Positions 7,328-15,268 of a DNA stretch of 37,275 nt are shown one piece after another. Location: positions 1-37,275 of the forward strand of contig JAIPEL010000034.1 in NCBI GenBank assembly GCA_021737185.1, given 5' to 3'. A program made the translations under genes and the position numbers. Each line of letters begins with the position of its first letter. The first letter of the stretch is position 1. The stretch is from Desulfobacterales bacterium (GTDB lineage: Bacteria; Desulfobacterota; Desulfobacteria; Desulfobacterales; CAFBRK01). Below the pieces are notes generated by a model. That model ran no database searches, was not told the origin of the DNA, and worked only from the letters and a program-made list of their open reading frames with translations.

Positions 7328-8530
7328 ATGAACCCCGGCGGTGATCCAAAAAACGCCGCTCCTTCAGCGCGGCGCATCAAACGGCGGGTCGCTGCCCCCG
7401 TCCATGAATTTTTTGCGGCTACCGGCCCCGGCCTCGAACCGTTGTGCTGCCGGGAGCTTCTGACGCCGCCAGTATCGGCGGCGGATGCCGCCGTTGTGCC
7501 CGGCGGGGTGACTTTCTCCGGCAAGCTCACGGATCTGTATCGGGCCAACTTGCACCTTCGCACCGCCAACCGGATTCTGATGCGGATCACTGAATTTTCG
7601 GCGGAAAATTTCCGCCAGCTTCAACGCCGCCTGTCCTCGGTGGACTGGGAACTTTTTCTTCCCCGAGAGGCGGCGGTCCAGGTCCGGGTCAGCACCCGGC
7701 GCTGCCGGCTTTACCACAGCGAAGCCGTCGCCCGAAGGGCCGAAGAGCAAATTCGAAATTCCCTCGGATCCCCGCCGGCCCGGGACGCCGCTGACCAGAC
7801 GCCCTGTCTTGCTTCCGTCTTTGTCCGGGGAGAAAACGACCGGTTTCTGGTTTCGGTGGACAGCAGCGGTGACCTGCTCCATCGGCGGGGAATCAAAACC
7901 CACCCTTCGACAGCGCCGCTTAGAGAGACCCTGGCCGCGGCGGTACTGATGTGGGCGGGGTTCGATCCCTCCAAGCCGTTGGTGGACCCCATGTGCGGCA
8001 GCGGAACGTTTTCCCTGGAAGCGGCGCTGATGGCCGGAAGGATCCCGCCCGGCTGGTACCGGCGGTTTGACTTCGAAGCGTGGCCGTCTTTTCGGCTCCC
8101 GCAGTGGCGCCACCTTCGGAAAAAGGCAAAAGAACAGATCGTGGTACCGGAGCAGATCCGTATCTTTGCAGGCGACCGCGACCTGGACTCGCTTGCGAAG
8201 CTGCGCGGCTGCCTGAACGCCCATGATCTTCAACGGTATGTAGCCCTGTTTGCCGGGGACTTCTTCGACCTTCGTCCAGCGAAAATCCTACCGGAGTCCG
8301 GCCTGGTGGTGCTCAACCCGCCTTATGGCCGCCGCATGGATCCGGGAACCGGGGACGCAGATATGGCACGGGTGCTCGATCACCTGAAGCGCTTTTTCAA
8401 GGGGTGGACAGCCGCCCTGGTCTCCCCGCCGGGTCTGCTTGACCGAATCCCGTTTCCGCATCGGAGCCGGCCTTTGGTCCACGGTGGATTGAGGCTGAAC
8501 CTCGTCACCGGGCGCATTCCGACACGGTGA
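7328..8530 (+). CDS. THUMP-domain class I SAM-dependent RNA methyltransferase (RlmL/YpsC-like)
   Basis: Likely methylates guanosine N2 in rRNA or tRNA, by relationship to the N-terminal half of RlmKL and to YpsC/Trm14. After a basic N-terminus, FFAATGPGLEPLCCREL begins the ferredoxin-like/THUMP region (to about residue 180). The Rossmann methyltransferase carries the SAM motif DPMCGSGTFSLEAALMA (about 219-235) and the catalytic NPPYGRRMD (about 330-338). The 400 aa length fits the family. Start ATG follows GGAGCGG. It sits just downstream of the broken EamA gene, and a mobile-looking repeat separates it from the redox gene run. RNA target position is unknown. Confidence 0.9.
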   Translation: MNPGGDPKNAAPSARRIKRRVAAPVHEFFAATGPGLEPLCCRELLTPPVSAADAAVVPGGVTFSGKLTDLYRANLHLRTANRILMRITEFSAENFRQLQRRLSSVDWELFLPREAAVQVRVSTRRCRLYHSEAVARRAEEQIRNSLGSPPARDAADQTPCLASVFVRGENDRFLVSVDSSGDLLHRRGIKTHPSTAPLRETLAAAVLMWAGFDPSKPLVDPMCGSGTFSLEAALMAGRIPPGWYRRFDFEAWPSFRLPQWRHLRKKAKEQIVVPEQIRIFAGDRDLDSLAKLRGCLNAHDLQRYVALFAGDFFDLRPAKILPESGLVVLNPPYGRRMDPGTGDADMARVLDHLKRFFKGWTAALVSPPGLLDRIPFPHRSRPLVHGGLRLNLVTGRIPTR

Positions 8531-8656
8531 TGCGCCGGAAACACCACACTCCTTGCCAGCCTGAGATGTGAAGGGTATATTTCCGAAAAAAATGAGCGCC
8601 CGGAAATTCGAAGCACGAAATCCGAAATCCGAAACAAATTCAAATGATCGAAATTT

Positions 8657-8789
8657 GATAGTCTCGTAAAAAGGCCGAATATTCCTTTTTCCGTCATTCC
8701 CGCGAAAGCGGGAATCCAGTGTTTTTAAATACTTATGGAAACCGAATAAAGCCCGACGAAGGTTTCGGGTGCTTTTTACGATTTCATCA
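8657..8789. repeat. MITE-like element, copy A
   Basis: About 130 bp bounded by TCGTAAAAAG (left, 8664) and its complement CTTTTTACGA (right, 8772-8781), with a central hairpin CATTCCCGCGAAAGCGGGAAT. A reverse-complement copy lies at 36607-36738, sharing both ends, the hairpin and the AAGCCCGACGAAGGTTTCGGGT segment. Terminal inverted repeats without coding capacity suggest a miniature inverted-repeat element. Confidence 0.75.
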
Positions 8790-8819
8790 AATTCGAATGA
8801 CAATACCAGGAGAGTTCCC

Positions 8820-9641
8820 ATGGCTCTTTCCGTTGTCGACCTGTACCGGAAAGTACTTCCCCGGACCAATTGCGGGGACTGCGATTTTCCGACCTGCCTG
8901 GCCTTTGCCAGCATGGTGGTTTCGGAAAAGCTTCCTCTTTCCAACTGCCCGCATCTGAGCCCGGAGGTGGTGGCGCGCTGCCAGCCCGAACTCGATGCCC
9001 AGCATGCGGCCGGAAAGTGGGTGAAAAAGGATCCGGCCGCAGAGGCCCTTCAGTGGGCCCGGCAGCGGGCTGCTTCTTTGCACATGGAAGATCTGCCCGA
9101 AAGAATCGGCGGTGAACTCAAGCGCGAAGGCGGGCAATTGCTGCTGGAGCTGCCGTATTTCGACGGCAAGATCCAGGTGCGATCCGACGGGATGACATCC
9201 ACAAGCGGCGACGAGCTGGATCGTTGGGAGCAGACCTTCCTGTACAATCATCTGGCCCAGGGCGGCAGTGCTGCCCCCTCCGGGATCTGGAAGAGTTTCG
9301 AAGAGATCCCGAACACGATTTCGAAAGTCAAATCGATGCGGGCCCATGTCGAAGAGCCGATCGGCGAGCGGTTTTCCGGCCGCCGAGAGGACCTGTATTC
9401 TGCTGGAAAGACGATGGGCGGCGTCGATGTGAGAAGCGATTTTCCAGATGCCGACGCGGCTTTGCATTTTTTCGCTTTGCCCCGGGTGCCGCTGCTGCTG
9501 CTCTTCTGGGATGCCGAGCCGGCCGAGGAGATCGGCGCCCGGGCCAAACTGCTCTTCGACGAAACCGTGACGGTGCATCTGGACATCGAATCGATCCTTT
9601 TTTTAAGCGAACACCTGCGCCGGAGGCTCTGCGGGGGATGA
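8820..9641 (+). CDS. 4Fe-4S domain protein fused to DUF3786
   Basis: A 273-aa cytosolic protein. The N-terminus holds a four-cysteine module C18-x2-C21-x4-C26-x16-C43, the pattern of the small 4Fe-4S domain found in the corrinoid iron-sulfur protein AcsC and similar redox proteins. The remainder matches the DUF3786 type seen in anaerobes, including LELPYFDGKIQVRSDG (about 103-118) and a hydrophobic LPRVPLLLLFWDAE near 220-233. ATG at 8820 follows AGGAGAG; upstream in-frame codons run into a repeat element. Its stop overlaps the start of the flavoprotein gene (ATGA), so translation is probably coupled. Exact reaction unknown; a role as electron carrier or assembly factor for the neighbours is inference. 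Confidence 0.8.
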   Translation: MALSVVDLYRKVLPRTNCGDCDFPTCLAFASMVVSEKLPLSNCPHLSPEVVARCQPELDAQHAAGKWVKKDPAAEALQWARQRAASLHMEDLPERIGGELKREGGQLLLELPYFDGKIQVRSDGMTSTSGDELDRWEQTFLYNHLAQGGSAAPSGIWKSFEEIPNTISKVKSMRAHVEEPIGERFSGRREDLYSAGKTMGGVDVRSDFPDADAALHFFALPRVPLLLLFWDAEPAEEIGARAKLLFDETVTVHLDIESILFLSEHLRRRLCGG

Positions 9642-11473
9642 AAGGATTCCCTTCTCAGATCGATCGTGTGATTGACACCGATGTCCTGGTGATCGGCGGA
9701 GGCGGCGCCGGCGCCGGCGCCGCGATGGGCGCGGCCCGCCGCCGGTGCCGCGTATTGGTCGCCGCCAAAGGGAGGCTGGGGCGCAGCGGAAGCACTCCTC
9801 TTTCCAGCGCGGTGGTGGCTATGGATGGAGAAAGTGCCCGGAAGATGGGCCAGCGACGGGCCGACCCGTCTCTGACCCCGGATCGGTGGTTCGAGCAGAT
9901 CGTCGGGCACGGGTTTTTTCTCAGCGAGCAGCCCCTGGCGCAGCTCTATGTCGAGCAGGCGCCGGCCAGGGTGGCCGAACTCCTCGGCTGGGCGCGCCGG
10001 GCCGGTCAGCCGTTTTTCTTCGGCGCCGGAGGATCATGGATCACCACGGGCCGGGCCATTGGCCGATCCCTTTGCCAGGGGATACGGGAGTCGCCTCCGA
10101 TCGATCTGCTCGAAGATGTGATGATCTGCGAGTTGACCTGCAGCCGGGGCCGCATTTCCGGGGCTCTGGGCATCGATATCTACTCCGGCGAACTGGTCTA
10201 TGTCGCCTGCCGGGCGGTTGTCATTGCCACCGGCGGGTTTCACCCGTTTTCCTTTAAGTGCACCGCCGGGGACAATACCGGCGACGGCATTGGCATGGCA
10301 TTTCGGGCCGGAGCCGCGGTGGCGGACATGGAATTTCTTCTCTTCTGTCCGGGGGCGCTTTTTTCTCCCCGTATCCACCGGGGGTCGATTCTGCCGATGT
10401 TTCTTTACGGAACCGGCCAGATCCGGCCGGATATCGTCGATGCAAAAGGATCGGACCTGTTTGCAGCCCTGCCGGCAGAGGTTCGCCGCCTGGCGCAGGA
10501 TCCGGCGTGGTTCAAGCTGGCGCACGCGTTCATCTGGTCCGAGGCCCTGGCGGCCGGCAGGGGCACTTCAGCCGGCGGGCTCTTTTTCGATTTCCGCCGG
10601 TATTCTTCATGGCGCTACTTCAAGGGGCTGCTGCTTACGTTCATGGTGTTCAAAAAGTTCTATGGCCGCCGCTTTCATTATCAGCACAGAAGCGTCCGGG
10701 ACCTTTTCGATTCGATCCGGCGCCGCGGGCGCTGGGAGGTCGGTCTCTGCTGTGAGTACAGCTTGGGCGGGGTGGTGGTGGACGCCGGGATGCAAACCGC
10801 GGCAGCCGGGGTGTTCGCCGCCGGGGAGGCCGCCAGCGGCACGTTCGGGGCCACCCGTACTTCACGCGCCTTGACCGAGATGCTGGTGCAGGGCTTTGTT
10901 GCAGGAGAGTCTGCGGCCGCTTGGTCGAAAGACGTCGATGACCCGGCCCCGGCCGAAGATCGGATCGAACAGGCCTGCCGCAAAGTCCTCGCCCCCCTCA
11001 CGCGGAGCGGCGGGACGGCCCCCGGGCCGGTCCTGGAAACGATCGAGGCCATTGCCGATGGCGCCCTCGGGGTACGGCGAAGCGCCGGGGCCCTGGAAAA
11101 GGGCCTTGCCCGGGCCGCGGCGCTTCGCCGGGAGATCCTGCCCCGGCTGGCGGTGCAAAGCCCGAACCGGCGCTACAACCTGGAGTGGATCCAGGCACTG
11201 CAGCTGGAAAACCAGCTTTTCTGCCTGGAGGCCGCACTCCGGGCCGCTCTGAGGCGGGCAGAAAGCCGGGGCCAGCACATTCGCTCCGATTTTCCCCATG
11301 TGGACAACGGTCGGTGGCTCCGGCGGCTTCATTTTGAAAACCGCGGCGGGAAGCCGGCCCTGCGGCCCCGGCAGCCTTCCTTCTGCTGCCTTTCTCCGCC
11401 GCAGCGGGACTTTCCCGGCGTGCTGGACTATGCACTGGACCGTCGGCGGCAGGAAACGGGGCGCCTGAATTGA
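9638..11473 (+). CDS. FrdA/SdhA-like FAD-binding oxidoreductase, substrate unknown
   Basis: A 611-aa flavoprotein of the fumarate reductase/succinate dehydrogenase superfamily. The dinucleotide-binding VLVIGGGGAGAGAAMGAA is at about residues 12-29, GVFAAGEAASGTFGATRTSRAL closes the FAD site, and the C-terminal helical domain has the hallmark ESRGQHIRSDFP. Residues for C4-dicarboxylates are altered: the HYTMGG-type histidine motif reads EYSLGG, and the EGxRGEGG segment is not found. A substrate other than succinate/fumarate is therefore likely (inference). No Tat or Sec signal is seen. Coupled by overlap to the DUF3786 gene upstream and the 2Fe-2S gene downstream, suggesting one complex. In-frame codons extend upstream to 9224, but these overlap the DUF3786 gene. 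Confidence 0.82.
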   Translation: MKGFPSQIDRVIDTDVLVIGGGGAGAGAAMGAARRRCRVLVAAKGRLGRSGSTPLSSAVVAMDGESARKMGQRRADPSLTPDRWFEQIVGHGFFLSEQPLAQLYVEQAPARVAELLGWARRAGQPFFFGAGGSWITTGRAIGRSLCQGIRESPPIDLLEDVMICELTCSRGRISGALGIDIYSGELVYVACRAVVIATGGFHPFSFKCTAGDNTGDGIGMAFRAGAAVADMEFLLFCPGALFSPRIHRGSILPMFLYGTGQIRPDIVDAKGSDLFAALPAEVRRLAQDPAWFKLAHAFIWSEALAAGRGTSAGGLFFDFRRYSSWRYFKGLLLTFMVFKKFYGRRFHYQHRSVRDLFDSIRRRGRWEVGLCCEYSLGGVVVDAGMQTAAAGVFAAGEAASGTFGATRTSRALTEMLVQGFVAGESAAAWSKDVDDPAPAEDRIEQACRKVLAPLTRSGGTAPGPVLETIEAIADGALGVRRSAGALEKGLARAAALRREILPRLAVQSPNRRYNLEWIQALQLENQLFCLEAALRAALRRAESRGQHIRSDFPHVDNGRWLRRLHFENRGGKPALRPRQPSFCCLSPPQRDFPGVLDYALDRRRQETGRLN

Positions 11474-11787
11474 ACATCGAGGTGCAGATTGCAAGGAGCC
11501 GCCCGGAGGATGGCGGGGCGGCGTACCGCCAAGTCTACCATGTCCCGGTGCCGGACGGCGCCGGCTGGACGGCGATGGACCTTCTTGACTACATCCAGCG
11601 GCGCTTGGACGGAAGCCTTGGCTATTTTCGCCACAGCGCCTGCGGCCGGGGCCTTTGCCGCCGCTGTGCAGCGCGCATCAACGGCAACGTCGGTTATCTT
11701 TGCGCCCATATCGTCGAAGACGAACGTCCACTCGTCCTGGAGCCGATCTCCGAATCGCGGAGGATCCGGGACCTGGTCTGCCGATGA
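11470..11787 (+). CDS. Minimal 2Fe-2S ferredoxin-domain protein (SdhB N-domain-like)
   Basis: A 105-aa protein equivalent to only the N-terminal plant-type ferredoxin domain of SdhB/FrdB. The cluster ligands C58-x4-C63-x2-C66-x11-C78 match that family. The C-terminal domain with 4Fe-4S/3Fe-4S clusters is absent. It begins at a TTG codon overlapping the flavoprotein stop (ATTGA), so translational coupling is likely. It would pass electrons between the flavin of the upstream protein and another carrier, perhaps the 4Fe-4S/DUF3786 protein (inference). No quinone-binding membrane subunit is encoded nearby. Confidence 0.82.
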   Translation: MNIEVQIARSRPEDGGAAYRQVYHVPVPDGAGWTAMDLLDYIQRRLDGSLGYFRHSACGRGLCRRCAARINGNVGYLCAHIVEDERPLVLEPISESRRIRDLVCR

Positions 11788-11888
11788 TCCTGGGGCTTTG
11801 ACAAACACGGGCCGAGCGCATAAAAGGAAAAAGGTCCGAAAGACGAGAACCCATCTTGGAAAGTGATTCAGGGAAAAGGAGGCGCACG

Positions 11889-12308
11889 ATGGACGATTGC
11901 ATTTTTTGCAAGATCATCAACGGTGAAATTCCGAGCGTGAAGGTATATGAAGACGACCGGGTGTTTGCCTTCGAAGACATCAATCCGATTCGCGACGGCC
12001 ACACCCTGATCATTCCCAAGTCCCATGCAGAAAACATCTGGGAAATGTCCGCGGAAGATATGGCGGCAGTGGCCAAGGCGGCCAGGAAATTGGCCGGGGC
12101 GATCCGGAAGGCGCTCGATCCGGCGGGCATCGCCTGCCTCCAGCTCAACGGTCGGGCGGTCAATCAACTCGTCATGCACTATCATTTGCACCTGATCCCG
12201 CAAAAAGAAGACGACCCTGAGCTGACCATGACCGCCTGGAAGCTGGTCGCCGGCGACATGGACCGGATCGGCAAGACCGGAGAAAAGATCGCTGCCGCGG
12301 TGTCGTGA
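11889..12308 (+). CDS. HIT-family nucleotide hydrolase/transferase
   Basis: Histidine-triad protein of the HINT type, acting on nucleoside phosphoramidates or dinucleotides. The 139 aa include the N-terminal zinc-type CIFC (residues 4-7), IIPKSHAENI (about 47-56) and the triad HYHLHLIP (about 97-104). ATG at 11889 begins the family-typical MDDCIFCKI and follows AGGAGGCG; an ATG at 11856 would add an untypical basic extension. It lies about 100 nt after the 2Fe-2S gene and 67 nt before a cyclic-nucleotide-domain gene. Confidence 0.93.
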   Translation: MDDCIFCKIINGEIPSVKVYEDDRVFAFEDINPIRDGHTLIIPKSHAENIWEMSAEDMAAVAKAARKLAGAIRKALDPAGIACLQLNGRAVNQLVMHYHLHLIPQKEDDPELTMTAWKLVAGDMDRIGKTGEKIAAAVS

Positions 12309-12375
12309 CCGCAAACGCCCGGTGCTGGGATCCACACCCAGACTTTCAATTTCCCGGAACAAAAGGACATCGTTG

Positions 12376-12726
12376 ATGGACCCATTTCAGTACGAATCCG
12401 AGCTCGAAATTTTTCCAGAAGGCGAAACCGTTTTTGAGGCAGGCCAGACAGGAGACCGGATGTACGTGGTCGCCTCAGGAACTGTCGACGTCCTGGTGGG
12501 AGAAAAGGTGGTCGAAACGGTGGAGGCGGGCGGAATCGTGGGAGAGATGGCGCTGCTTGGGACCAAAACCCGCAGTGCCACGGCAGTGGCAAAAGCCGAA
12601 TGCCGTCTTCTTCCCATCGACGAGGCTTTTTTCCTCCATCTGATCCAGCAATCGCCCCGGTTTTCCATCAAGGTGATGAAGATCATGGCCGACCGGCTGC
12701 GGCGTTCCAACAATCCGGACTCATGA
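12376..12726 (+). CDS. Single cyclic nucleotide-binding domain protein
   Basis: A 116-aa protein made almost entirely of one cNMP-binding (CAP-like) beta-barrel. FPEGETVFEAGQTGDRMYVVASGTVDVL (about 14-41) and the phosphate-binding-cassette-like GGIVGEMALLGTKTRSATAVA (about 54-74) are visible. No helix-turn-helix follows, so it is not a CRP-type regulator by itself; the cassette deviates from the usual GExxxLxxxxRxA at the arginine, so cAMP binding is uncertain. Its stop overlaps the start of the ammonia-lyase gene (ATGA). Confidence 0.85.
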   Translation: MDPFQYESELEIFPEGETVFEAGQTGDRMYVVASGTVDVLVGEKVVETVEAGGIVGEMALLGTKTRSATAVAKAECRLLPIDEAFFLHLIQQSPRFSIKVMKIMADRLRRSNNPDS

Positions 12727-13679
12727 ACCTGGAAAAGATTCAGCAAGCCGCAGACCGGCTTAAAGGAAAGGCCCATGTCACCCCCGTCCTCACCTCCCGG
12801 ACCTTGAACCGGATGGTGGGTGCCGAAGTCTTTTTTAAATGCGAAAATTTTCAACGGATCGGCGCCTTCAAGTTTCGGGGGGCATACAATGCCATTGCCG
12901 CACTCGCGCCGGATCCGAGCAAAAAAACGGTGCTGACGTTTTCTTCGGGCAACCACGGTCAGGCCGTCGCCCTTGTCGGCCGGATGCTGGGTCTGCAGAC
13001 CATGGTGGTGATGCCCGACAATGCGCCCGCAATTAAACGCGCCGCCACAGAGGGGTACGGCGCCCGCGTCGTCGACTACGACCCGGAGAAGACAAGCCGG
13101 GAGAAAATCGCACGCCAGATGGCCGAGGACGAAAACTACCTTCTGATACCGCCCTTCGACCATCCGGAGGTTATCGCGGGGCAGGGGACGGCCGCCCTCG
13201 AGCTTTTCGAGCAGGCCGGCCCCATGGACTGGCTTCTGGCCCCCTGCGGCGGCGGCGGCCTGCTCAGCGGAAGCGCGGTGGCCGCCCGGGGGCTGTTCGA
13301 CGGATGCCGGGTCGTCGGCATCGAGCCGGCGCTGGCCGACGACGCCGCCCGATCCTTTCGGACAGGCCGGCTGCAACGCGTCGACAACCCACAGACCCTG
13401 GCCGACGGCTGTCGTACCGCCTCCCTGGGACAGCTCACGTTTCCGCTGATCCGACAGCTGGTTTACGACATGCAGACCGTCTCCGAGGAGGCGATCGTCG
13501 AGGCCGTGAAGTTCTTTTTCTTCCGGATGAAGCTGGTGGTCGAGCCTTCGGGCGCCCTGGGCCTTGCCGCCCTTCTTTCCGGGGCTGTCAGGCCGTCCGG
13601 CCGGGTCGGCGTGATCCTCAGCGGTGGAAACGTGGATGCTTCCACCATGGGCCGAATTCTGGGGGAGTCGGATCGATGA
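12723..13679 (+). CDS. Threonine/serine dehydratase-like PLP enzyme
   Basis: Fold-type II PLP enzyme that deaminates threonine, serine or a related hydroxy amino acid; serine racemase and threo-3-hydroxyaspartate ammonia-lyase belong to the same group. The 318 aa show the PLP lysine K50 in AFKFRGAYNA, the substrate loop SSGNHGQAVAL (about 77-87), the phosphate-binding CGGGGLLSG (about 174-182) and the C-terminal ILSGGNVD. No regulatory ACT domain is present, in line with a catabolic or racemase-like enzyme rather than biosynthetic IlvA. ATG overlaps the upstream stop. The exact substrate cannot be fixed from sequence. Confidence 0.88.
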   Translation: MNLEKIQQAADRLKGKAHVTPVLTSRTLNRMVGAEVFFKCENFQRIGAFKFRGAYNAIAALAPDPSKKTVLTFSSGNHGQAVALVGRMLGLQTMVVMPDNAPAIKRAATEGYGARVVDYDPEKTSREKIARQMAEDENYLLIPPFDHPEVIAGQGTAALELFEQAGPMDWLLAPCGGGGLLSGSAVAARGLFDGCRVVGIEPALADDAARSFRTGRLQRVDNPQTLADGCRTASLGQLTFPLIRQLVYDMQTVSEEAIVEAVKFFFFRMKLVVEPSGALGLAALLSGAVRPSGRVGVILSGGNVDASTMGRILGESDR

Positions 13680-13812
13680 ACCGGCAGGACCGTTGATATC
13701 GCTTCAGAGATGCGGTGCGCACCGCAGTTGCGCCTTGAACCGATGGATGATATGAAGCCTTAAAGCAGTCGCGAGGAAAAAGCTTCGATTGTCCTATCCT
13801 CGAGGGGTACCG

Positions 13813-14589
13813 ATGCCTTACCAGGAAATCCTCTTTTCTACCGACGGGTCGATCGGCTATCTGACCCTGAACCAGCCGAAAAAAATCAATGCCCTTTCCA
13901 AGAAGATGGTCGCAGAACTGAGCGAAGCGTTGGCTCGCATCGGTGAAAATGAGGCCTTGAAGGTCGTTGTGCTTCGTGCTGCAGGCAACCACTTCTGCGC
14001 CGGCCACGACCTTTCGGAAATGGTCGGCTGCGATATGCAGGAGTACCGGTCGATTTTCGAGCGGTGCGGCCGGATGATGATGGCCATCCGCCGCATTCCC
14101 CAGCCGGTGATCGCCCAGGTGCAGGGGGTTGCCACCGCTGCCGGCTGCCAGCTGGTCGCGTGGTGCGACTTGGCGGTGGCGGAAATCGGCGCACGGTTTG
14201 CCGCCCCGGGTGTGAAGATCGGCCTTTTTTGCACGACACCGATGGTCGCATTGACCCGGGCCATCGGAAGAAAGGCCGCCATGGAGATGCTCATGACGGG
14301 CCGATATGTCCCAGCTCAAGAGGCGAAATCCATGGGCTTGATCAACCGGGTGGTCCCCCTTGAGGATCTGGCGTCTGAAACCGAGTCGCTGGCCCGGGAG
14401 ATTTCGGAGGCAAGCTTCCTGGTTTTGGGAATCGGCAAGCAGGCTTTCTACGACCAAGTCGATATGGAGGATGAAAAAGCGCTGGCTTACGGTGTCCGGA
14501 CCATTGCATTGAACAACCTGGCTGAAGACGCCCAGATCGGCATTCGGGCGTTTCTCGACAAGAAGACCCCGGAATGGAAAAACCGTTGA
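13813..14589 (+). CDS. ECHDC3-like crotonase-superfamily protein
   Basis: A 258-aa enoyl-CoA hydratase/isomerase-superfamily protein. The oxyanion-hole motif NHFCAGHDLSEM (about 56-67) and GVATAAGCQLVAWCDLAVA (about 103-121) are clear. Both catalytic glutamates of classical crotonase are absent: the first is Gln in AAGCQL and the second position reads APGVKIG. This combination, with GLFCTTP, is typical of the ECHDC3 subgroup, whose reaction is poorly defined. I start at 13813 because GAGGGG precedes it. A separate unit from the upstream gene (133-nt gap). Simple water addition to enoyl-CoA is doubtful. Confidence 0.88.
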   Translation: MPYQEILFSTDGSIGYLTLNQPKKINALSKKMVAELSEALARIGENEALKVVVLRAAGNHFCAGHDLSEMVGCDMQEYRSIFERCGRMMMAIRRIPQPVIAQVQGVATAAGCQLVAWCDLAVAEIGARFAAPGVKIGLFCTTPMVALTRAIGRKAAMEMLMTGRYVPAQEAKSMGLINRVVPLEDLASETESLAREISEASFLVLGIGKQAFYDQVDMEDEKALAYGVRTIALNNLAEDAQIGIRAFLDKKTPEWKNR

Positions 14590-14646
14590 AAACAGACGGA
14601 TTGTCAACCGGGGGATCGTTTCGCCTGAATCCGTGAAGGAGGGGAA

Positions 14647-15099
14647 ATGAGCTTCAAGGAATTGATCGCCGGCCTGCCGATGTTCGAATTCTTCACTGAC
14701 GAGGAGCTTGAGGCCTTTTCGGGCATCGGGCATTCCCTGGAGGAATTTCATAAAGGGGATGTGATTTTGGGAGTCGGTGAAGGCCAGCCGTCGTTGTTTC
14801 TCCTGGTCAAAGGGACCGTGCTGATCACCCGGACTGCCAACAACATCAAGATCCGCCTTTCAAAGCTCGGTCCCGGCGAGCTTTTCGGGGAGATGTCCTT
14901 TTTCACCCGGAAGCCGAGAACCAGCGATGTGGTGGCCAACGACGACGTGACCGTGATCCGGATGGACGACGGCTTCTTCGAAAAGGTCGAGCCCCACATC
15001 CGGGACAAGATTAAAAACTATTTCATCGAGATCCTGATCAAGCGGCTCGACCTCATGAACGAGCACATCATGAAAATCTCCCGCTTGATGCACTCCTGA
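14647..15099 (+). CDS. Cyclic nucleotide-binding domain protein
   Basis: A 150-aa protein with a short helical lead (FKELIAGLPMFEFFTDEELEAFS) and one cNMP-binding barrel (about residues 25-120; GPGELFGEMSFFTRKPRTSDVVA carries the cassette with GE but a changed arginine region). It is followed by a C-terminal helix. No DNA-binding or kinase domain is attached. GGAGGGG precedes the ATG. It lies 57 nt after the crotonase gene and ends at a hairpin pair. It is the second such stand-alone domain in about 2.3 kb, which suggests a shared ligand-sensing theme, though the ligand is unknown. Confidence 0.85.
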   Translation: MSFKELIAGLPMFEFFTDEELEAFSGIGHSLEEFHKGDVILGVGEGQPSLFLLVKGTVLITRTANNIKIRLSKLGPGELFGEMSFFTRKPRTSDVVANDDVTVIRMDDGFFEKVEPHIRDKIKNYFIEILIKRLDLMNEHIMKISRLMHS

Positions 15100-15148
15100 T
15101 AAAATCGCTCCCGCGATTTTATAAGAAGTTTCGCGTTCCGCGAAACTT
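15098..15148 (+). terminator. Tandem hairpins after the cyclic-nucleotide-domain gene
   Basis: Stem 1 (ATAAAATCGC/GCGATTTTAT, 4-nt loop) starts at the stop codon and ends in T-rich sequence. Stem 2 (AAGTTTCGCG/CGCGAAACTT, 3-nt loop) follows at 15126-15148. The first resembles the 17203-17231 terminator. Confidence 0.75.
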
Positions 15149-15181
15149 GGGAAAAATAAAACAAGAGTTGGGGAGTTTTTC

Positions 15182-15214
15182 TGTCATGCCCGCGGAGGCG
15201 GGCATCCAGTGCAT
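15182..15214. repeat. Short REP-like hairpin
   Basis: TCATGCCCGCGGAGGCGGGCATCCAG is a compact GC hairpin related to the CATTCCCGCGAAAGCGGGAATCCAG core of the elements at 8657 and 36607. Located between the cyclic-nucleotide-domain and Nudix genes. Confidence 0.6.
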
Positions 15215-15268
15215 ATCATTCGGCAGAACTCCATGTAGATCGGCACAGTATTCTCTCAGGGGTTGTTC

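Noticed and set aside
9224-9637. Upstream extension of the flavoprotein reading frame
   Set aside because: It overlaps the DUF3786 gene in another frame, and the ATG at 9638 starts just before the FAD-binding motif with a coupled ATGA overlap.
13618-14751. 377-codon minus-strand frame across the crotonase gene
   Set aside because: Antisense shadow spanning gene boundaries and repeats; no family resemblance.
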